A DNA stretch of 64,000 nucleotides. Source: Polyangiaceae bacterium UTPRO1. GTDB taxonomy: Bacteria; Desulfobacterota; Binatia; UTPRO1. The notes beneath the pieces were generated by a model. The model saw only the letters and a program-made list of their open reading frames with translations. It did no database searches and was not told the DNA's origin. Shown piece by piece: positions 16,844 through 26,800 of the stretch. Within the stretch, counting starts at the first letter, position 1. Every line of letters begins with the position of its first letter. A program made the position numbers and the translations under genes. The stretch is taken from contig MWST01000031.1 in assembly GCA_002050235.1 (NCBI GenBank), positions 23,177 to 87,176 of the forward strand, in the 5' to 3' direction.

Positions 16844-17722
16844 TCAGAAGATCGGCGGTGGGATGGCATGGATCCGGGCGGCGCCGCCGACGGCGTCGCC
16901 ATACGCCACGTCGTCGACGTCGACGAAGCGGGCCCGGTAGTCCGCCCAGGCGTCCGGCGCGGTCGCCGCACAGTACGTTTTCAAGTGTTCGAGGTCGATG
17001 CCGTACGCCGGCGAGCAGGAGGTCGGGTGCGCGCCGAGCGGCGCTTCGACGACGGCGTCGACCATGCCGCGATCGAGGACGAGGGTGTGCAGACAGCCGT
17101 GGTCGGCAAAGCTCTCGGTCGCCACGATGCGCTCGCAGGTCACGTAGCGCCGCGTCGCGGCGCCGCAGAAGAGGTCGTCGAAATACGGATCGGGACCGAG
17201 AATCTGGGCGTTGCCGCGAGCGTCGGCGTGGTCGACGTGGACGAGCGCGGCGTCGAGCGGCAGCGCCGGCATCGCCAGCAAACGCTCGCCGTCGGCGTAG
17301 GGCGACACCACGGTTGCGAGCTCGGCTTGGAGTCGGGTGACGTCGGTGGCGAGGCCGGCGCGTATCGGCAGGAAGGGGAGGCGCAGCATCGCGGCGCGGA
17401 GCCCCCACTGGATCATGCCCTCGTCGAGCTCCATGACCTGGAGAGCGCCCGTCTGCCGTGCCATCCGGAAATGCGGGTCGAGCGGGATCAGGTCGAGGGA
17501 GACGAAGCCGAACACGAGCTTGCGCACCTTGCCGGCGGCGCAGAGCAAGCCGACGTCCGGTCCGCCGTACGAGACCACCGTCAGATCCCGCAGCGGCGAG
17601 CGCAAGATCGCGCGCACCAGCGCCATGGGCTTGCGGCGTGCGCCCCAGCCGCCGATGCCGATGGTCATACCGTCGCGCAGCTCGGCGACGACCTCGGCGA
17701 GCGTCCGGCGCTTATCGGCCAT
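16844..17722 (-). CDS. ipdA: IpdA-like subunit of ring-cleaving CoA-ester hydrolase
   Basis: A 292-residue class I CoA-transferase-fold alpha subunit. It opens with DKRRTLAEVVAELRDGMTIG and then GGWGARRKPMALVRAIL, both typical of IpdA (Rv3551 type), and carries SYGGPDVGLLCAAGKV and an acidic ELDEGM segment (98-103) where the active-site glutamate region lies. The ATG at 17722 gives a protein of the family's usual length; upstream in-frame sequence runs into the divergent gene and is unlikely to be coding. It is the first gene of the ten-gene operon. The tight ipdA-ipdB-echA20 order is a strong marker of steroid C/D-ring degradation. Confidence 0.9.
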   Translation of the reverse strand: MADKRRTLAEVVAELRDGMTIGIGGWGARRKPMALVRAILRSPLRDLTVVSYGGPDVGLLCAAGKVRKLVFGFVSLDLIPLDPHFRMARQTGALQVMELDEGMIQWGLRAAMLRLPFLPIRAGLATDVTRLQAELATVVSPYADGERLLAMPALPLDAALVHVDHADARGNAQILGPDPYFDDLFCGAATRRYVTCERIVATESFADHGCLHTLVLDRGMVDAVVEAPLGAHPTSCSPAYGIDLEHLKTYCAATAPDAWADYRARFVDVDDVAYGDAVGGAARIHAIPPPIF

Positions 17723-17807
17723 CGGCGGGTCTCGTGATACTGGGTGGCGTGGGGAAGCGGGGCACGGGCGACGATCCGGCGGCTTCTCTAGCATCGGGAT
17801 GCAGAAA

Positions 17808-18644
17808 ATGAAACGTGTTGCACTTTCCATGTGGCGGCGGGCGCGAGGCTGGTGGCGCCCCGCGGTCGCGATCGATCTCGGCACGGCGTGGACGCGGCTC
17901 GCCGATGCGTCGGCGCGGCTTCGGGTCGACGCACCGACCGTAGCCACCGAGCGCTCGGCGCTGCGCTCCGGCGTGATCGTGGACCCGGAGGCGGCTGTGG
18001 CCGTGCTGGCGCCGCTTCTCGGACAGGTGCGGCGCGGCGTCGGCGGCGGTGTGCGCGTGCTCGCCGGAGTCCCGAGCGACGCCTCGCCGGTCGAGCGGGC
18101 GGCGCGCGAGGCGGCGCTTCGCGCCAGCGGCGCCGTCGCCGCGGCGCTCGTCCCGGAGCCGCTCGCCGCCGCGATCGGGGCGGGAATCGACGTCGGCGGA
18201 CCTTATGCCGCGCTCGTGGTCGACGTCGGCGAGGGAGTGACGGATTGCGCTCTCGTCGGCGAGGGGAGAGTGCTCGCTGCCGGCGCGGCGCGGATCGGGT
18301 GCGCGGATTTTCGCCGCGCCGTTGCCGCCGAGCGCGGCGTCGATCTAGAGGCAGCGGAGAGGATGTTGCGCGTCGAAGGCGTCGCGGTGATCGCACCGCT
18401 CGCCGACGCCGCCTTGGCGCCGGTGCTGGCGCTGCTCGCGGAGCTTTCGGCGCACCGGGCGTGCGAGGTGATCGAGACCGGCATCACGCTCACCGGCGGC
18501 GGCGCCATGATTCCCGGCCTCGGCCGTCGGCTCACCGAGAAGACGGCCGTCGAGACGCGCACGGTCGCGCGCGCCCACGAGTGCGTCGTGCGCGGAGTCG
18601 CCGCGATGCTGCCGGCGGCCGACGCGCTCGGACTCTGGCGTTGA
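17808..18644 (+). CDS. Reduced MreB/Hsp70-like actin-fold ATPase
   Basis: A 278-residue actin-superfamily protein. The phosphate-1 loop AIDLGTAWTRL, the phosphate-2 loop VVDVGEGVTDCAL and the adenosine motif LTGGGAMIPGLG are all present and in order, resembling MreB. It is about 60 residues shorter than MreB, and the Hsp70-type phosphate-2 glycine-threonine is altered (GEGVTD). This suggests a divergent paralogue rather than the main rod-shape protein. The second of two in-frame ATGs (17799, 17808) was taken; neither has a strong ribosome site. It diverges from ipdA across 85 bp and converges with the lactonase gene. The partner proteins MreC and MreD are not adjacent. Confidence 0.75.
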   Translation: MKRVALSMWRRARGWWRPAVAIDLGTAWTRLADASARLRVDAPTVATERSALRSGVIVDPEAAVAVLAPLLGQVRRGVGGGVRVLAGVPSDASPVERAAREAALRASGAVAAALVPEPLAAAIGAGIDVGGPYAALVVDVGEGVTDCALVGEGRVLAAGAARIGCADFRRAVAAERGVDLEAAERMLRVEGVAVIAPLADAALAPVLALLAELSAHRACEVIETGITLTGGGAMIPGLGRRLTEKTAVETRTVARAHECVVRGVAAMLPAADALGLWR

Positions 18645-18656
18645 CGGCGCTGCGGT

Positions 18657-19730
18657 TCAGGGGGACGCGTCGCCGGCTAGCGTGCAGTCGAGGAAACCGT
18701 CGTCGAAGATCGCCCCGATCAGCAGACGATTGCCGCGGACGGCGGCGGCGCTCGACGCCGAGAGCGCGGTGCCGTCGTCGAGGTACACCTCGTCGACCTC
18801 GCCGGTCGCAGGAACCACGCGCAGCACTTGCGAGGGCGACGGCGTCGACGGATCGGCGCCATGCGCCTCGACCCGCAGGAGCTTCGGGTGCGCCGCGATC
18901 CAGAGGGCGCCGTCGGCTGCGACCTCTATGTTGTCGGGGCCGCTGCCGAGCGGGATGTCGCGGCGGAAGGTCAAAGTCTCGCTGGCGGGATCGCGGGCGT
19001 AGACGCGGACGCTCCGACCCGTGGTCGAAGCGACGTAGAGGGTCTTGCCGTCGGGGCTAACGTTGATGCCGTTCGGGAAGACGAGGTCGGTGAGGGCAGG
19101 GCGGAAGCCGCCCGGGCCATAGAACAGCACCTGCGCATCGGCGAGCCGGAGGTAGGTCTCGATGGTCTGCAGCCTGCCCGGCGGATGGGCGTGCGAGTTG
19201 GTGACGTAGAAGCGGTCGAGGCCCACCGCCACGAGGTCGTTCGGCATCATCAGGAGCGGGTCCGTGAGCGTCGCGCGATGCAGGAGCCCGTTCTCGGTGA
19301 GATCGAAGATCTCGACGGCGTACGCCGCCGGCGTATCGCCGCCGGCCGGATGGTTGACGACGAAGAGCACGTCCCGTCCGTCGGCGCCGGCCCAGAGGCT
19401 GAGCCCTTGCGGCTGGAAGCGGGCGTCGGCGCTCGGCGTGAGGTTGACGGGCGGCGTGTCGGGTGTGCCCAGGTCGTAGGCCCAGATCGCGCCGGGGACT
19501 GCTCTCCCGGAGCGGAGCGCCCGCCGGTCGCTCGCAGAGACGTAGGCGATGCCGGTGCGCGGATGGATGGTGATGTCCTCGGGTCCGACCGGCCCGGCGA
19601 CTAGGCGGCAGGTGCCGGCGGCATGCGGGTGGATGCGGCGAAAAGCGCCGGCCAGCCACAGGAGCCGTAGCACCTGGACGCCGATGCCCAGAAGGGCGAA
19701 CAACGCGACGATTGTCAGCACACGGCGCAT
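18657..19730 (-). CDS. Paraoxonase/SMP-30-like beta-propeller lactonase
   Basis: A 357-residue protein with an N-terminal hydrophobic helix (about 4-24) that may anchor or export it. The rest fits the arylesterase/paraoxonase six-bladed propeller: GPEDITIHP, FQPQGLSLW, LFVVNHPAGG, MPNDLVAVG, FYVTNSHAH, FPNGINVSPDGKTLYVAST and GPDNIEVAADGALWIAAHP match the calcium-binding and active-site strands of that family. Lactone or aryl-ester hydrolysis is expected, and lactones do arise from steroid and terpenoid oxidation. It sits 36 bp after an alpha/beta hydrolase gene on the same strand, probably as one unit. Confidence 0.8.
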   Translation of the reverse strand: MRRVLTIVALFALLGIGVQVLRLLWLAGAFRRIHPHAAGTCRLVAGPVGPEDITIHPRTGIAYVSASDRRALRSGRAVPGAIWAYDLGTPDTPPVNLTPSADARFQPQGLSLWAGADGRDVLFVVNHPAGGDTPAAYAVEIFDLTENGLLHRATLTDPLLMMPNDLVAVGLDRFYVTNSHAHPPGRLQTIETYLRLADAQVLFYGPGGFRPALTDLVFPNGINVSPDGKTLYVASTTGRSVRVYARDPASETLTFRRDIPLGSGPDNIEVAADGALWIAAHPKLLRVEAHGADPSTPSPSQVLRVVPATGEVDEVYLDDGTALSASSAAAVRGNRLLIGAIFDDGFLDCTLAGDASP

Positions 19731-19766
19731 GCGGCTCTCACGGCTCCTCGACGCAGCGGGTCGGCG

Positions 19767-20624
19767 TCATGCGGGCAGGGCGCGCAGGTCGGAGAGGAAT
19801 TCCAGTACGGCGTCGGTGAAGCGGTCGTTGCGATCCCCCGCGACCATGTGGCCGGCACCGGAGACGTCGACGTAGCGAGCATGCGGCACGAGGCCGAGGA
19901 AGTGAGCGGCCCCTTCTTCGGACAGCACGTCGCTCTTCCGACCCCGCACCAGCAGCGTCGGAACCGTGAGCGCCGCGGCGGCGGCCGCAAGACGCGGCGG
20001 GTTGGCGATCTCCGCCGGCGGCCGGGCGCCGGCGAGAAAGCGCGGATCCCAGTGCCAGCGCCAACGACCATCGGGCCGCCGGCGCAGGCTCTTGGTGAGC
20101 CCCGCGAGTTGCCGCGGCCGCGGCCGGTGCGGGAGGTAGGCTGCTACGGCGTCCGCCGCGTCTTCGAGGCTCGCGAAGCCTTCCGGGAAAGCGCTCATGA
20201 AGGCGCGCACGCGCTCGGCGCCAGCGATCTCGATCCTCGCCGCGACGTCGACGAGCACTACGGCGGCCGCGGTTCCCGGCGCCTCGCCCTCGGCGAGCAG
20301 CGCGGTGATGCCGCCGAGCGAGGCGCCGACGACGATCGGCGGCCGGCCGAGTGCTGCTACGACGGCGCGCAGATCGGCGGCGAAGGCGTCGATCGTGTAG
20401 TCGCCGTCCGCAGCCCAGGCGCTGTCGCCGTGGCCGCGCGCGTCGAGCGCCAGCGCCTGCCACCCGGCGTGGGCGATCGCCCGACCGGTGCCGCGCCAGG
20501 AGTGGCGCGTCTGTCCGCCGCCCGGCAGCAGCAGCACCGGCGCCGCGCTCGCATCGCCCCAGGCATCGCCGGCGAGGGTGATGCCGGCGTGGCCGGTGAA
20601 GCATACGGTGCGGTGCGCAAGCAT
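19767..20624 (-). CDS. Alpha/beta-hydrolase
   Basis: A 285-residue alpha/beta-hydrolase with the oxyanion strand LLLPGGGQTRHSW, nucleophile S102 in VGASLGG, a likely acid in GRKSDVLSEE and the histidine in SGAGHMVAGD. Length and layout fit the epoxide-hydrolase/C-C hydrolase/esterase group; the substrate cannot be read. The ATG at 20624 was chosen because upstream in-frame sequence enters the divergent promoter region. It precedes the lactonase gene on the same strand. Confidence 0.85.
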   Translation of the reverse strand: MLAHRTVCFTGHAGITLAGDAWGDASAAPVLLLPGGGQTRHSWRGTGRAIAHAGWQALALDARGHGDSAWAADGDYTIDAFAADLRAVVAALGRPPIVVGASLGGITALLAEGEAPGTAAAVVLVDVAARIEIAGAERVRAFMSAFPEGFASLEDAADAVAAYLPHRPRPRQLAGLTKSLRRRPDGRWRWHWDPRFLAGARPPAEIANPPRLAAAAAALTVPTLLVRGRKSDVLSEEGAAHFLGLVPHARYVDVSGAGHMVAGDRNDRFTDAVLEFLSDLRALPA

Positions 20625-20750
20625 CACGGAGAGATGCGCCGTAGTAAAGGATGCGGGGCGTCTTTGTAAACCGCGGCGCATCGTGTAGAGAGGGCCCTCC
20701 ATTCGCGCGGCGCGCCGGCGCCGGCAAAATCACTCGGGAGGAATCGTCCT

Positions 20751-21842
20751 ATGGTCAAAGGCGCCGTCATGCACAATTTCATGGAGCCGCTCAAAATCGA
20801 GTCGCTCAAACTGAAGCCGCTCCGGGAGGGCGAGATCGCGGTCAAAATGGTGGCGAGCGGCGTCTGCCACTCGGACCTCTCGGTCGTGCAGGCGAAGCTC
20901 CCGGTGCCGCCGCCCGCGGTGCTTGGCCACGAGGGCGCGGGCATCGTCGAGGAGGTCGGCGCCGGCGTGACCGACCTCAAACCCGGCGATCACGTCGTGC
21001 TCGCCTGGGTCGCGAATTGCGGCAAGTGCCACTACTGCACCAACGAGCGCACCCACCTCTGCGAGCAAGCGGTGCAAGCGGCCATGCTCGGCCAGGAGGC
21101 GGTCTTCGAGATGGGCGGCGTCGACGTCTCCCGCATGGCCGGCGTCGGCTCCTTCGCCGACCACACGATCGTGCGCGCCACCTCGGCGATCAAGATCCGG
21201 GACGACATCCCCCTCGACGTCGCCTGCCTGGTCGGCTGCGGCGTCATGACCGGCGTCGGCGCCGCCGTCAATACGGCCAAGGTGCGGCCCGGTCAGACGG
21301 TCGCTGTCTTCGGCTGCGGCGGCGTCGGCCTGAACGTCATCCAGGGCGCTGCGCTCTGCGGCGCGGCGCGCATCATCGCCGTCGACCTCGCCCCGGTGAA
21401 GCTCAAGCTGGCGCAGCAGTTCGGCGCCACCGACGTCGTCAACGCCAAGGACAACCCCGATGCGTCGAGCGCGATCAAGGATCTGACCGGAGGTCTCGGC
21501 GTCGACTACGCGTTCGAGGTCGTCGGGACCGGGGCTCTGATCCAGCAAGCGTACCTCTCGGTGAAGCGCGGCGGCGCCGCCGTCTGCGTCGGTGTCATGC
21601 CGATGGGTCAGAGCGTCGAGATCCCGGGCATGATGCTCTCGCTCGAGGAGAAGTCGCTCCTCGGGTGCCTCTACGGCTCGGCGAACGTGCGGCGCGACAT
21701 GCCGCTCCTCCTCGACCTCTACATGCAGAAGCGGCTGAAGATCGATGAGCTGGTGTCGAAGAAGATCAAGCTCGAAGACGTGAACGCCGCCTTCGAGGCG
21801 ATGGAGAAGGGCGAGGTCGCGCGCTCGGTCATCGTCTACTGA
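20751..21842 (+). CDS. Zinc-dependent alcohol dehydrogenase (class III-like MDR)
   Basis: A 363-residue medium-chain dehydrogenase. Catalytic zinc ligands appear in GVCHSD and [12 protein letters not shown]; the structural zinc lobe is [15 protein letters not shown]; the nucleotide loop is FGCGGVGLN followed by IIAVD, indicating NAD(H). GGGAGGAAT precedes the ATG at 20751 at good spacing. The pattern resembles the class III/NDMA-type branch common in actinobacterial alcohol and aldehyde oxidation. It has its own promoter region, divergent from the hydrolase-lactonase pair, and converges with the DUF1554 gene, 2 bp away. The substrate is unknown; a steroid or terpenoid alcohol is plausible from context. 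Confidence 0.9.
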   Translation: MVKGAVMHNFMEPLKIESLKLKPLREGEIAVKMVASGVCHSDLSVVQAKLPVPPPAVLGHEGAGIVEEVGAGVTDLKPGDHVVLAWVANCGKCHYCTNERTHLCEQAVQAAMLGQEAVFEMGGVDVSRMAGVGSFADHTIVRATSAIKIRDDIPLDVACLVGCGVMTGVGAAVNTAKVRPGQTVAVFGCGGVGLNVIQGAALCGAARIIAVDLAPVKLKLAQQFGATDVVNAKDNPDASSAIKDLTGGLGVDYAFEVVGTGALIQQAYLSVKRGGAAVCVGVMPMGQSVEIPGMMLSLEEKSLLGCLYGSANVRRDMPLLLDLYMQKRLKIDELVSKKIKLEDVNAAFEAMEKGEVARSVIVY

Positions 21843-21844
21843 CG

Positions 21845-23461
21845 TCAGTCTTCGAGGCAATAGAGCTTCAGTCCCTGGCTGCAGACTCCATTGCTGAACG
21901 CCGCCCACCAGGTCGCGTCGGCGAGCGTCGTCGCACCGCCGATGGCGCTCGTCGACGCCGTCGACGTCCAGTCGTCGCACGTCGACGCCGAGCTGCCGGC
22001 GACGCTCGGCGTCGCTGCCCCCGTCCAGACGGAATTGTTGTTGCCGTAGGTGCCGAAGGCATTCTGCCAGAGGCCGCTCGGCAGGGTTTCGCCGGCTGCC
22101 AGCTGTATCCCGGTACCGACCGCTATGCCGTCGGGGCGGACGTAGAGCGGCGCCAACGTGAAGCGGGAGACGGCAGGAGCGGTGGTCGTGGCGAGTAGCG
22201 CCTTGTAGTTGCCGCTGAAGCCGGCGGCTATGGCTTCGCCGGCGCAGATCTGGTCCGCGGCCGTTATGCCGCCGCCGGGAACGAAGTTGCCGACCGAGAG
22301 GAATACGCGCTTGCCGACCGCCGGAGTGACGTTGAGCGCGGCGCTGTAATCGACCTGGAAGCAGAACAGACGCCGGGCGGCGTCGCAGCCGCTGGCGCTC
22401 CGCGCCGTCCACGAGATCGGTCCGCCCTGCACCCGCCCCGTGCCGCCGCGGGCTTCGGCGTCGCGCGAAGTCCAATCGAGGCACGTGAATTGGTCGCGAA
22501 CGCCGGTGCGCGTCGTGCCCGTCCATACCGTCACCGTACCGGTGGCGACTTTGCCGTTCTCGGTGACGTTCAAGGGGTTGAAGATCTGACCGAAGCCCGC
22601 GAGGTCGGAGAGCTCGTCGGCGAAAGGAGCGCCGTCGACGCGGATGAAGCCGCGCGCCGCTCCGAGGCGCACGGCCGCGCCGGCGTTGGCGTCCGAGAAC
22701 CAGGCGCGAAACGTGCCCGTGATCCCGGCGGCGGCGGCCCGGGCAGTGCAGATGGCGTCGGCCCCCGCGGCGCTGCCGATGGTATCCGCATAGTGCGTCG
22801 TCGAGGTGACGAACACTTTGTTGAAGACCGGCGTCGGGACTGGCGTCGGCATGATCGGAGCGTTCGGACAATAGCGGCTGGGGAAGCTCCTGCCCGTGAG
22901 CGCCAGCAGCTCCGCGGCGCGGCGCGACTCGAACGCGAGCAGGTCGGCGGTCTGGCAGTCGTGCTGACGCAGCAGGCAGGTGAGGTAGCGATCGTAAGTG
23001 TCGAGGTCGGGGACCTCGTAGAGGGCGCAGAGCTCGGCCAGATCGGCGATGTCGAGGGCATTGGGCTGCTGCAGCGTCGCGTATGGGATCACCGTAGCGC
23101 CGCACCGCTTGGTCAGCGCCGCACGCGCTTTCGCTTCACTGCTTGCGATCTTGCTGAAGCGGGCATCGCAAAGAGCCTGGGCGGCGGGAAGACAGGCCGG
23201 ATCGGAAGCCCTGGTCTGGACGCAGGTGTAGATGGCGTCGAGGCAGCGCTTCAGCGACTTCATTGCCAAGGTCGCGTGGTTGCCGGCGACGAACGTCGCC
23301 GCCTTGTGGCAGCGGCCGAGAGCCTTGGCGAGCGCCGGGTCGTCGACTCCCGGTGCAACGGCCGCGCCGGTGGCGATCGGGATCGCGAAGGCGACCAGGG
23401 CGAGCGTCGCCGCGGTGAAGCGGGCCGGTGATGTCGAGGACGAGGTGCCGGAGCTGCCCAT
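21845..23461 (-). CDS. Exported protein: cysteine helical domain plus two DUF1554-like domains
   Basis: A 538-residue protein. A hydrophobic export segment lies at about 16-36. Residues 45-190 form a cysteine-rich helical domain (CVQTRASDPACLPAAQALC, CGATVIPYATL, YLTCLLRQHDC) also found twice in the exported protein at 57-60 kb. After a short Pro/Thr linker come two tandem domains (about 215-375 and 385-538), each starting with a VFVTS- or VFLSVG-type strand and GxxxxADxxC and ending in DWTS and an FCF/LYC pair. They resemble DUF1554 domains of Leptospira surface lipoproteins. No Shine-Dalgarno is seen before ATG 23461. A surface or matrix binding role is plausible. Confidence 0.75.
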   Translation of the reverse strand: MGSSGTSSSTSPARFTAATLALVAFAIPIATGAAVAPGVDDPALAKALGRCHKAATFVAGNHATLAMKSLKRCLDAIYTCVQTRASDPACLPAAQALCDARFSKIASSEAKARAALTKRCGATVIPYATLQQPNALDIADLAELCALYEVPDLDTYDRYLTCLLRQHDCQTADLLAFESRRAAELLALTGRSFPSRYCPNAPIMPTPVPTPVFNKVFVTSTTHYADTIGSAAGADAICTARAAAAGITGTFRAWFSDANAGAAVRLGAARGFIRVDGAPFADELSDLAGFGQIFNPLNVTENGKVATGTVTVWTGTTRTGVRDQFTCLDWTSRDAEARGGTGRVQGGPISWTARSASGCDAARRLFCFQVDYSAALNVTPAVGKRVFLSVGNFVPGGGITAADQICAGEAIAAGFSGNYKALLATTTAPAVSRFTLAPLYVRPDGIAVGTGIQLAAGETLPSGLWQNAFGTYGNNNSVWTGAATPSVAGSSASTCDDWTSTASTSAIGGATTLADATWWAAFSNGVCSQGLKLYCLED

Positions 23462-23810
23462 GGAGCCGGCTATCGTAGCAGCAAGATGCGAGCCCAGGCT
23501 AAATGCGCGATCGATCGCTGCAGCGCCATTGCAAAACGGCACGACGTGACAACTTGCCCCGCTGCGGATGCGCGCGGCGAACCGCGCGCCGCCCGCCGGC
23601 GTCGGGCGCAGAGAGGGCGACGCCGCGGCCGAGGTGCGGCGCTGTCGAGATCGCAGGTCCCGCTCCCGCATAGCACCCGCGACCCCGGCCGCGTTTCGGC
23701 CTGTGGCAAAAACGTCCGTGGGGCAGAATTGACGACGCGTCGGGATCGGTTCCGCACGCCGGACCGCGGCTCGCGGCTTGGCACCGGACCTGCTCCGTTT
23801 GGAGCGTGAA
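23462..23810. other. 349-bp divergent intergenic region with a GC-rich hairpin
   Basis: This gap separates the divergent DUF1554-like and FG-GAP genes. I see no convincing coding frame. It contains one perfect 8-bp stem with a 4-base loop, GCGCGCGG-CGAA-CCGCGCGC, at 23570-23589 (read as a TTCG loop on the minus strand), 109 bp upstream of the DUF1554 gene start. TTGACG at about 23728 could be a -35 element for the FG-GAP gene, but no matching -10 is clear. Confidence 0.4.
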
Positions 23811-26800
23811 ATGTCCGCGCCACGCACGTCATTCACGCCGCCGCCGCGCCGGCGCCCGGCGAGGCAACGCGTCCGCACGAGCCGAGCCTCTGTTCTCGTG
23901 GTCACGAGCCTGGTCGTCTCCGCGCTGCTATCGATCTCCGTCTCCACGCGCCCGCAGACGGCCGACGCCGAGGTCATCGCCTTCGATCCGACCCGTGCGT
24001 ACCCCGTCGGAATCAATCCCAAGGGTCTGTCGGTCGGTGACTGCGACGGGGACGGCTTAGCCGATGTAGTCGTGGCGGCTCAGGGATCCGGTGAGCTGGT
24101 GGTCCTGCGCAATGTCGGCGACGGGACGCTGGAGTTCGGCGGCGGCAAGACGCAAGTTGCACAGCCGGTCGGTGCTGCTTGCGGCGACTTCAACGGTGAC
24201 GGGATCACGGATCTCGCTGCCGTCGGCAGAGACGGCAAGATCACCTTCTACGCCGGGGACGGCACCGGCGGCTTCACGGACGCGGGGACTCGCCCGGCGG
24301 GTGTCGGTCCGACGTCGATGGTAGCCGCGGACCTCAATGGCGACGGACACCTCGACTTGCTCGCGGTCGCTTCGACATCGCAAGACGCCACCATCCTTTT
24401 GGGCACGGGGACGAGCGCGCTGCCGTTGATCCTGCGCATCCGGCTTCCCATCGACAAGCCGCGGGCCGCGGCAGTGGCCGACTTCGACGGCGACGGCCGC
24501 GCCGACATCGCCATCGTCGGGGCGGAGGCTCCCTACATCGTCGTTCTCTACGGAGACGGCATCGGCTTCGCTACTCGGCCGACCCCGATTCCGGAGCCGT
24601 TCGCGGGCAAACGTCCGACGCGAGGACAGAGCATCGCCGCTGCCGATTTCGACGGTGACGGACGGCCGGATCTGGCGATGCTCTCCGACGATCACGTCGT
24701 GACGCTGTTCATAGGTCGCGCCGACGGCAGCTTCGGCTTTCTGGACGCCTTCGGCGTGTCGTCGGACGCGCAAGCGATCGCGCTCGGTGATCTGAACGGC
24801 GACGGCGTATCGGACCTCGTGGTCTTGTCGTCGGTCACGAACAGTGTCCAGGTGTTCCGGGCCACCGGTCACGGTGCGTTTGCGTTGCGCCCCGTGGTCG
24901 CCAATGGGGCGGTCAGCAACGCTCTCGGTCCGGTGACGAGCCGAACGATTCTCGGCGACCCGGCCGATGCCGCAACTGCGATCACGCAACTCCTCGTCGC
25001 CGACGGTGCCGCCAAGGCCGTGACGCTGGTGGAGCAGGGCGAGGCGGCGAAGCTGCTCCCGCGCATGCTGCTACCGCTCGCGGATCTGCCCGTGGCGATC
25101 GCGCTCGGCGACGTCGACGGCGACGGTATCGACGACGCCGCCATGGTGACGCAGCCGCTGCGAGGACGCCGAATGCAGCTTCGCATGCTCCTCGGTACGA
25201 CCGACGGCGGCTTCGCGGACGTAGCGGCGAGCGGCCGGAGCACGTGCGGCAACGGCATCCTCGAAGGCGCCGAGCAGTGCGACGACGGCAATACGCGGGA
25301 CAAGGACGGCTGCAGCCGGACCTGTACGATCGAGCTCGGCAAGACGGTGGTGTCCTTGGCGTTCGCCGACCTCGACGGCGATGGCCTCCAGGATCTGGTC
25401 GTGGTCGACGACCGGGGGCGGGTGTCGGCACTTTTCGCGGACGGGCACGGACGCATTCGTGCTGTGCGCAGCATCGGCATCGCCAAGAAGAGGATTCCGG
25501 CCGCCGTCGCCGATTTCACCGGGGACGACATCCCCGATGTGATTTTCCCTTCGCGGAGCCGGCGGAGCGGAGCACTGACCTTGGCGAGCAATCGCGGCGA
25601 CGGATCGTTCACCTTGGCTGCGCTCCCGGTCACGACCCCGATCGTAGGACCCCTGCTGGCCGGGGACTTCGATCGCAACGGCTTCGTCGATCTCGCCGTC
25701 GGCACCAAGGGCGGGTGGTCGATCCGCTACAACGACGGCGACGGGCCCGTTCGCGGCACTGTCGTGCCGCTGGCGCAGCCGTCCAAGAGAGTGCTGGCGA
25801 TGACCGCCGCCGATTTCGACGAAGACGGATGGCTCGATCTCCTGGCCACGGTCGATCCGCCGAACGCGCCGGCGCAGTTGTTTCGCGGTGGCGCCGTCGG
25901 GATGGCCGCGAACGCGGAGCCGGTGAAGGGGGTGCGGCCGTTGTCGACTCCATTTACCGTCGACCTCGATCGCGACTCGCACCAAGATCTGGTCAGCTGT
26001 TCGTCGACGACGAATCTCGATTGCCTCGTGCTCTACGGCGACGGACGAGGCAAATTCGGGCCGGCGGCGTTGCCGGCGTCATCCGCGATAGGTCGCGAGC
26101 CGCGCGCCGCAGCCGCCGCCGACTTCGACGGCGACGGCTTCGCAGATGTCGTCGGCATCAGCCGGCGCGACCACCAGGCGATCGTGCTCTTCGGCGGGCC
26201 TGCGTCGGCGACGAGTCGTCGCGTGCTCTCGGCGGGTATGCGGCCGTCGGACGTGACCGTTCTCGATCTGAATGACGACGGACGCCTGGACATCGTGGTC
26301 GCCAACGAGGGATCGCGCGATCTCAGTATCTTCCTCAATGGGGGAAGCAGGCAGTTCCTAGCCCTTGCTCCCATTCGCCTGCCGTCGGTGCACAACCGGA
26401 GCCTCGGGTTGATTGCTCTTGCTGCCGGCGACATCAACGGCGACGGCCTCGTCGACCTGGCGGCGGTACAAGCCGGCGGTCGAGAGGGCGGCGTCGTCAC
26501 GACGTTCGTCAACTTCCCCGGCATCGGTCTCGCGGCGACGGCGAGCCTGCCGGTCGGGAACCTCACATGGGGCGTCGCGCTCGGCCAGTTGAACGGGGAC
26601 GGGGTCCTCGACATCGTCACCGCCAACCGCTCGGACGATACGTTCAGCGTTCTCCTTTCGCAGCCGGACGGCGGTTACACGCGGACCGATTACGCCAGCG
26701 GCGGCGGGCGTCCGACGGATGTCGCCGTTGCCGACGTGAACGGCGACGGGCTGGACGATGTGATCGTCGCCAACGAGCGGGTTGAGCCGCAGAACGAGCG

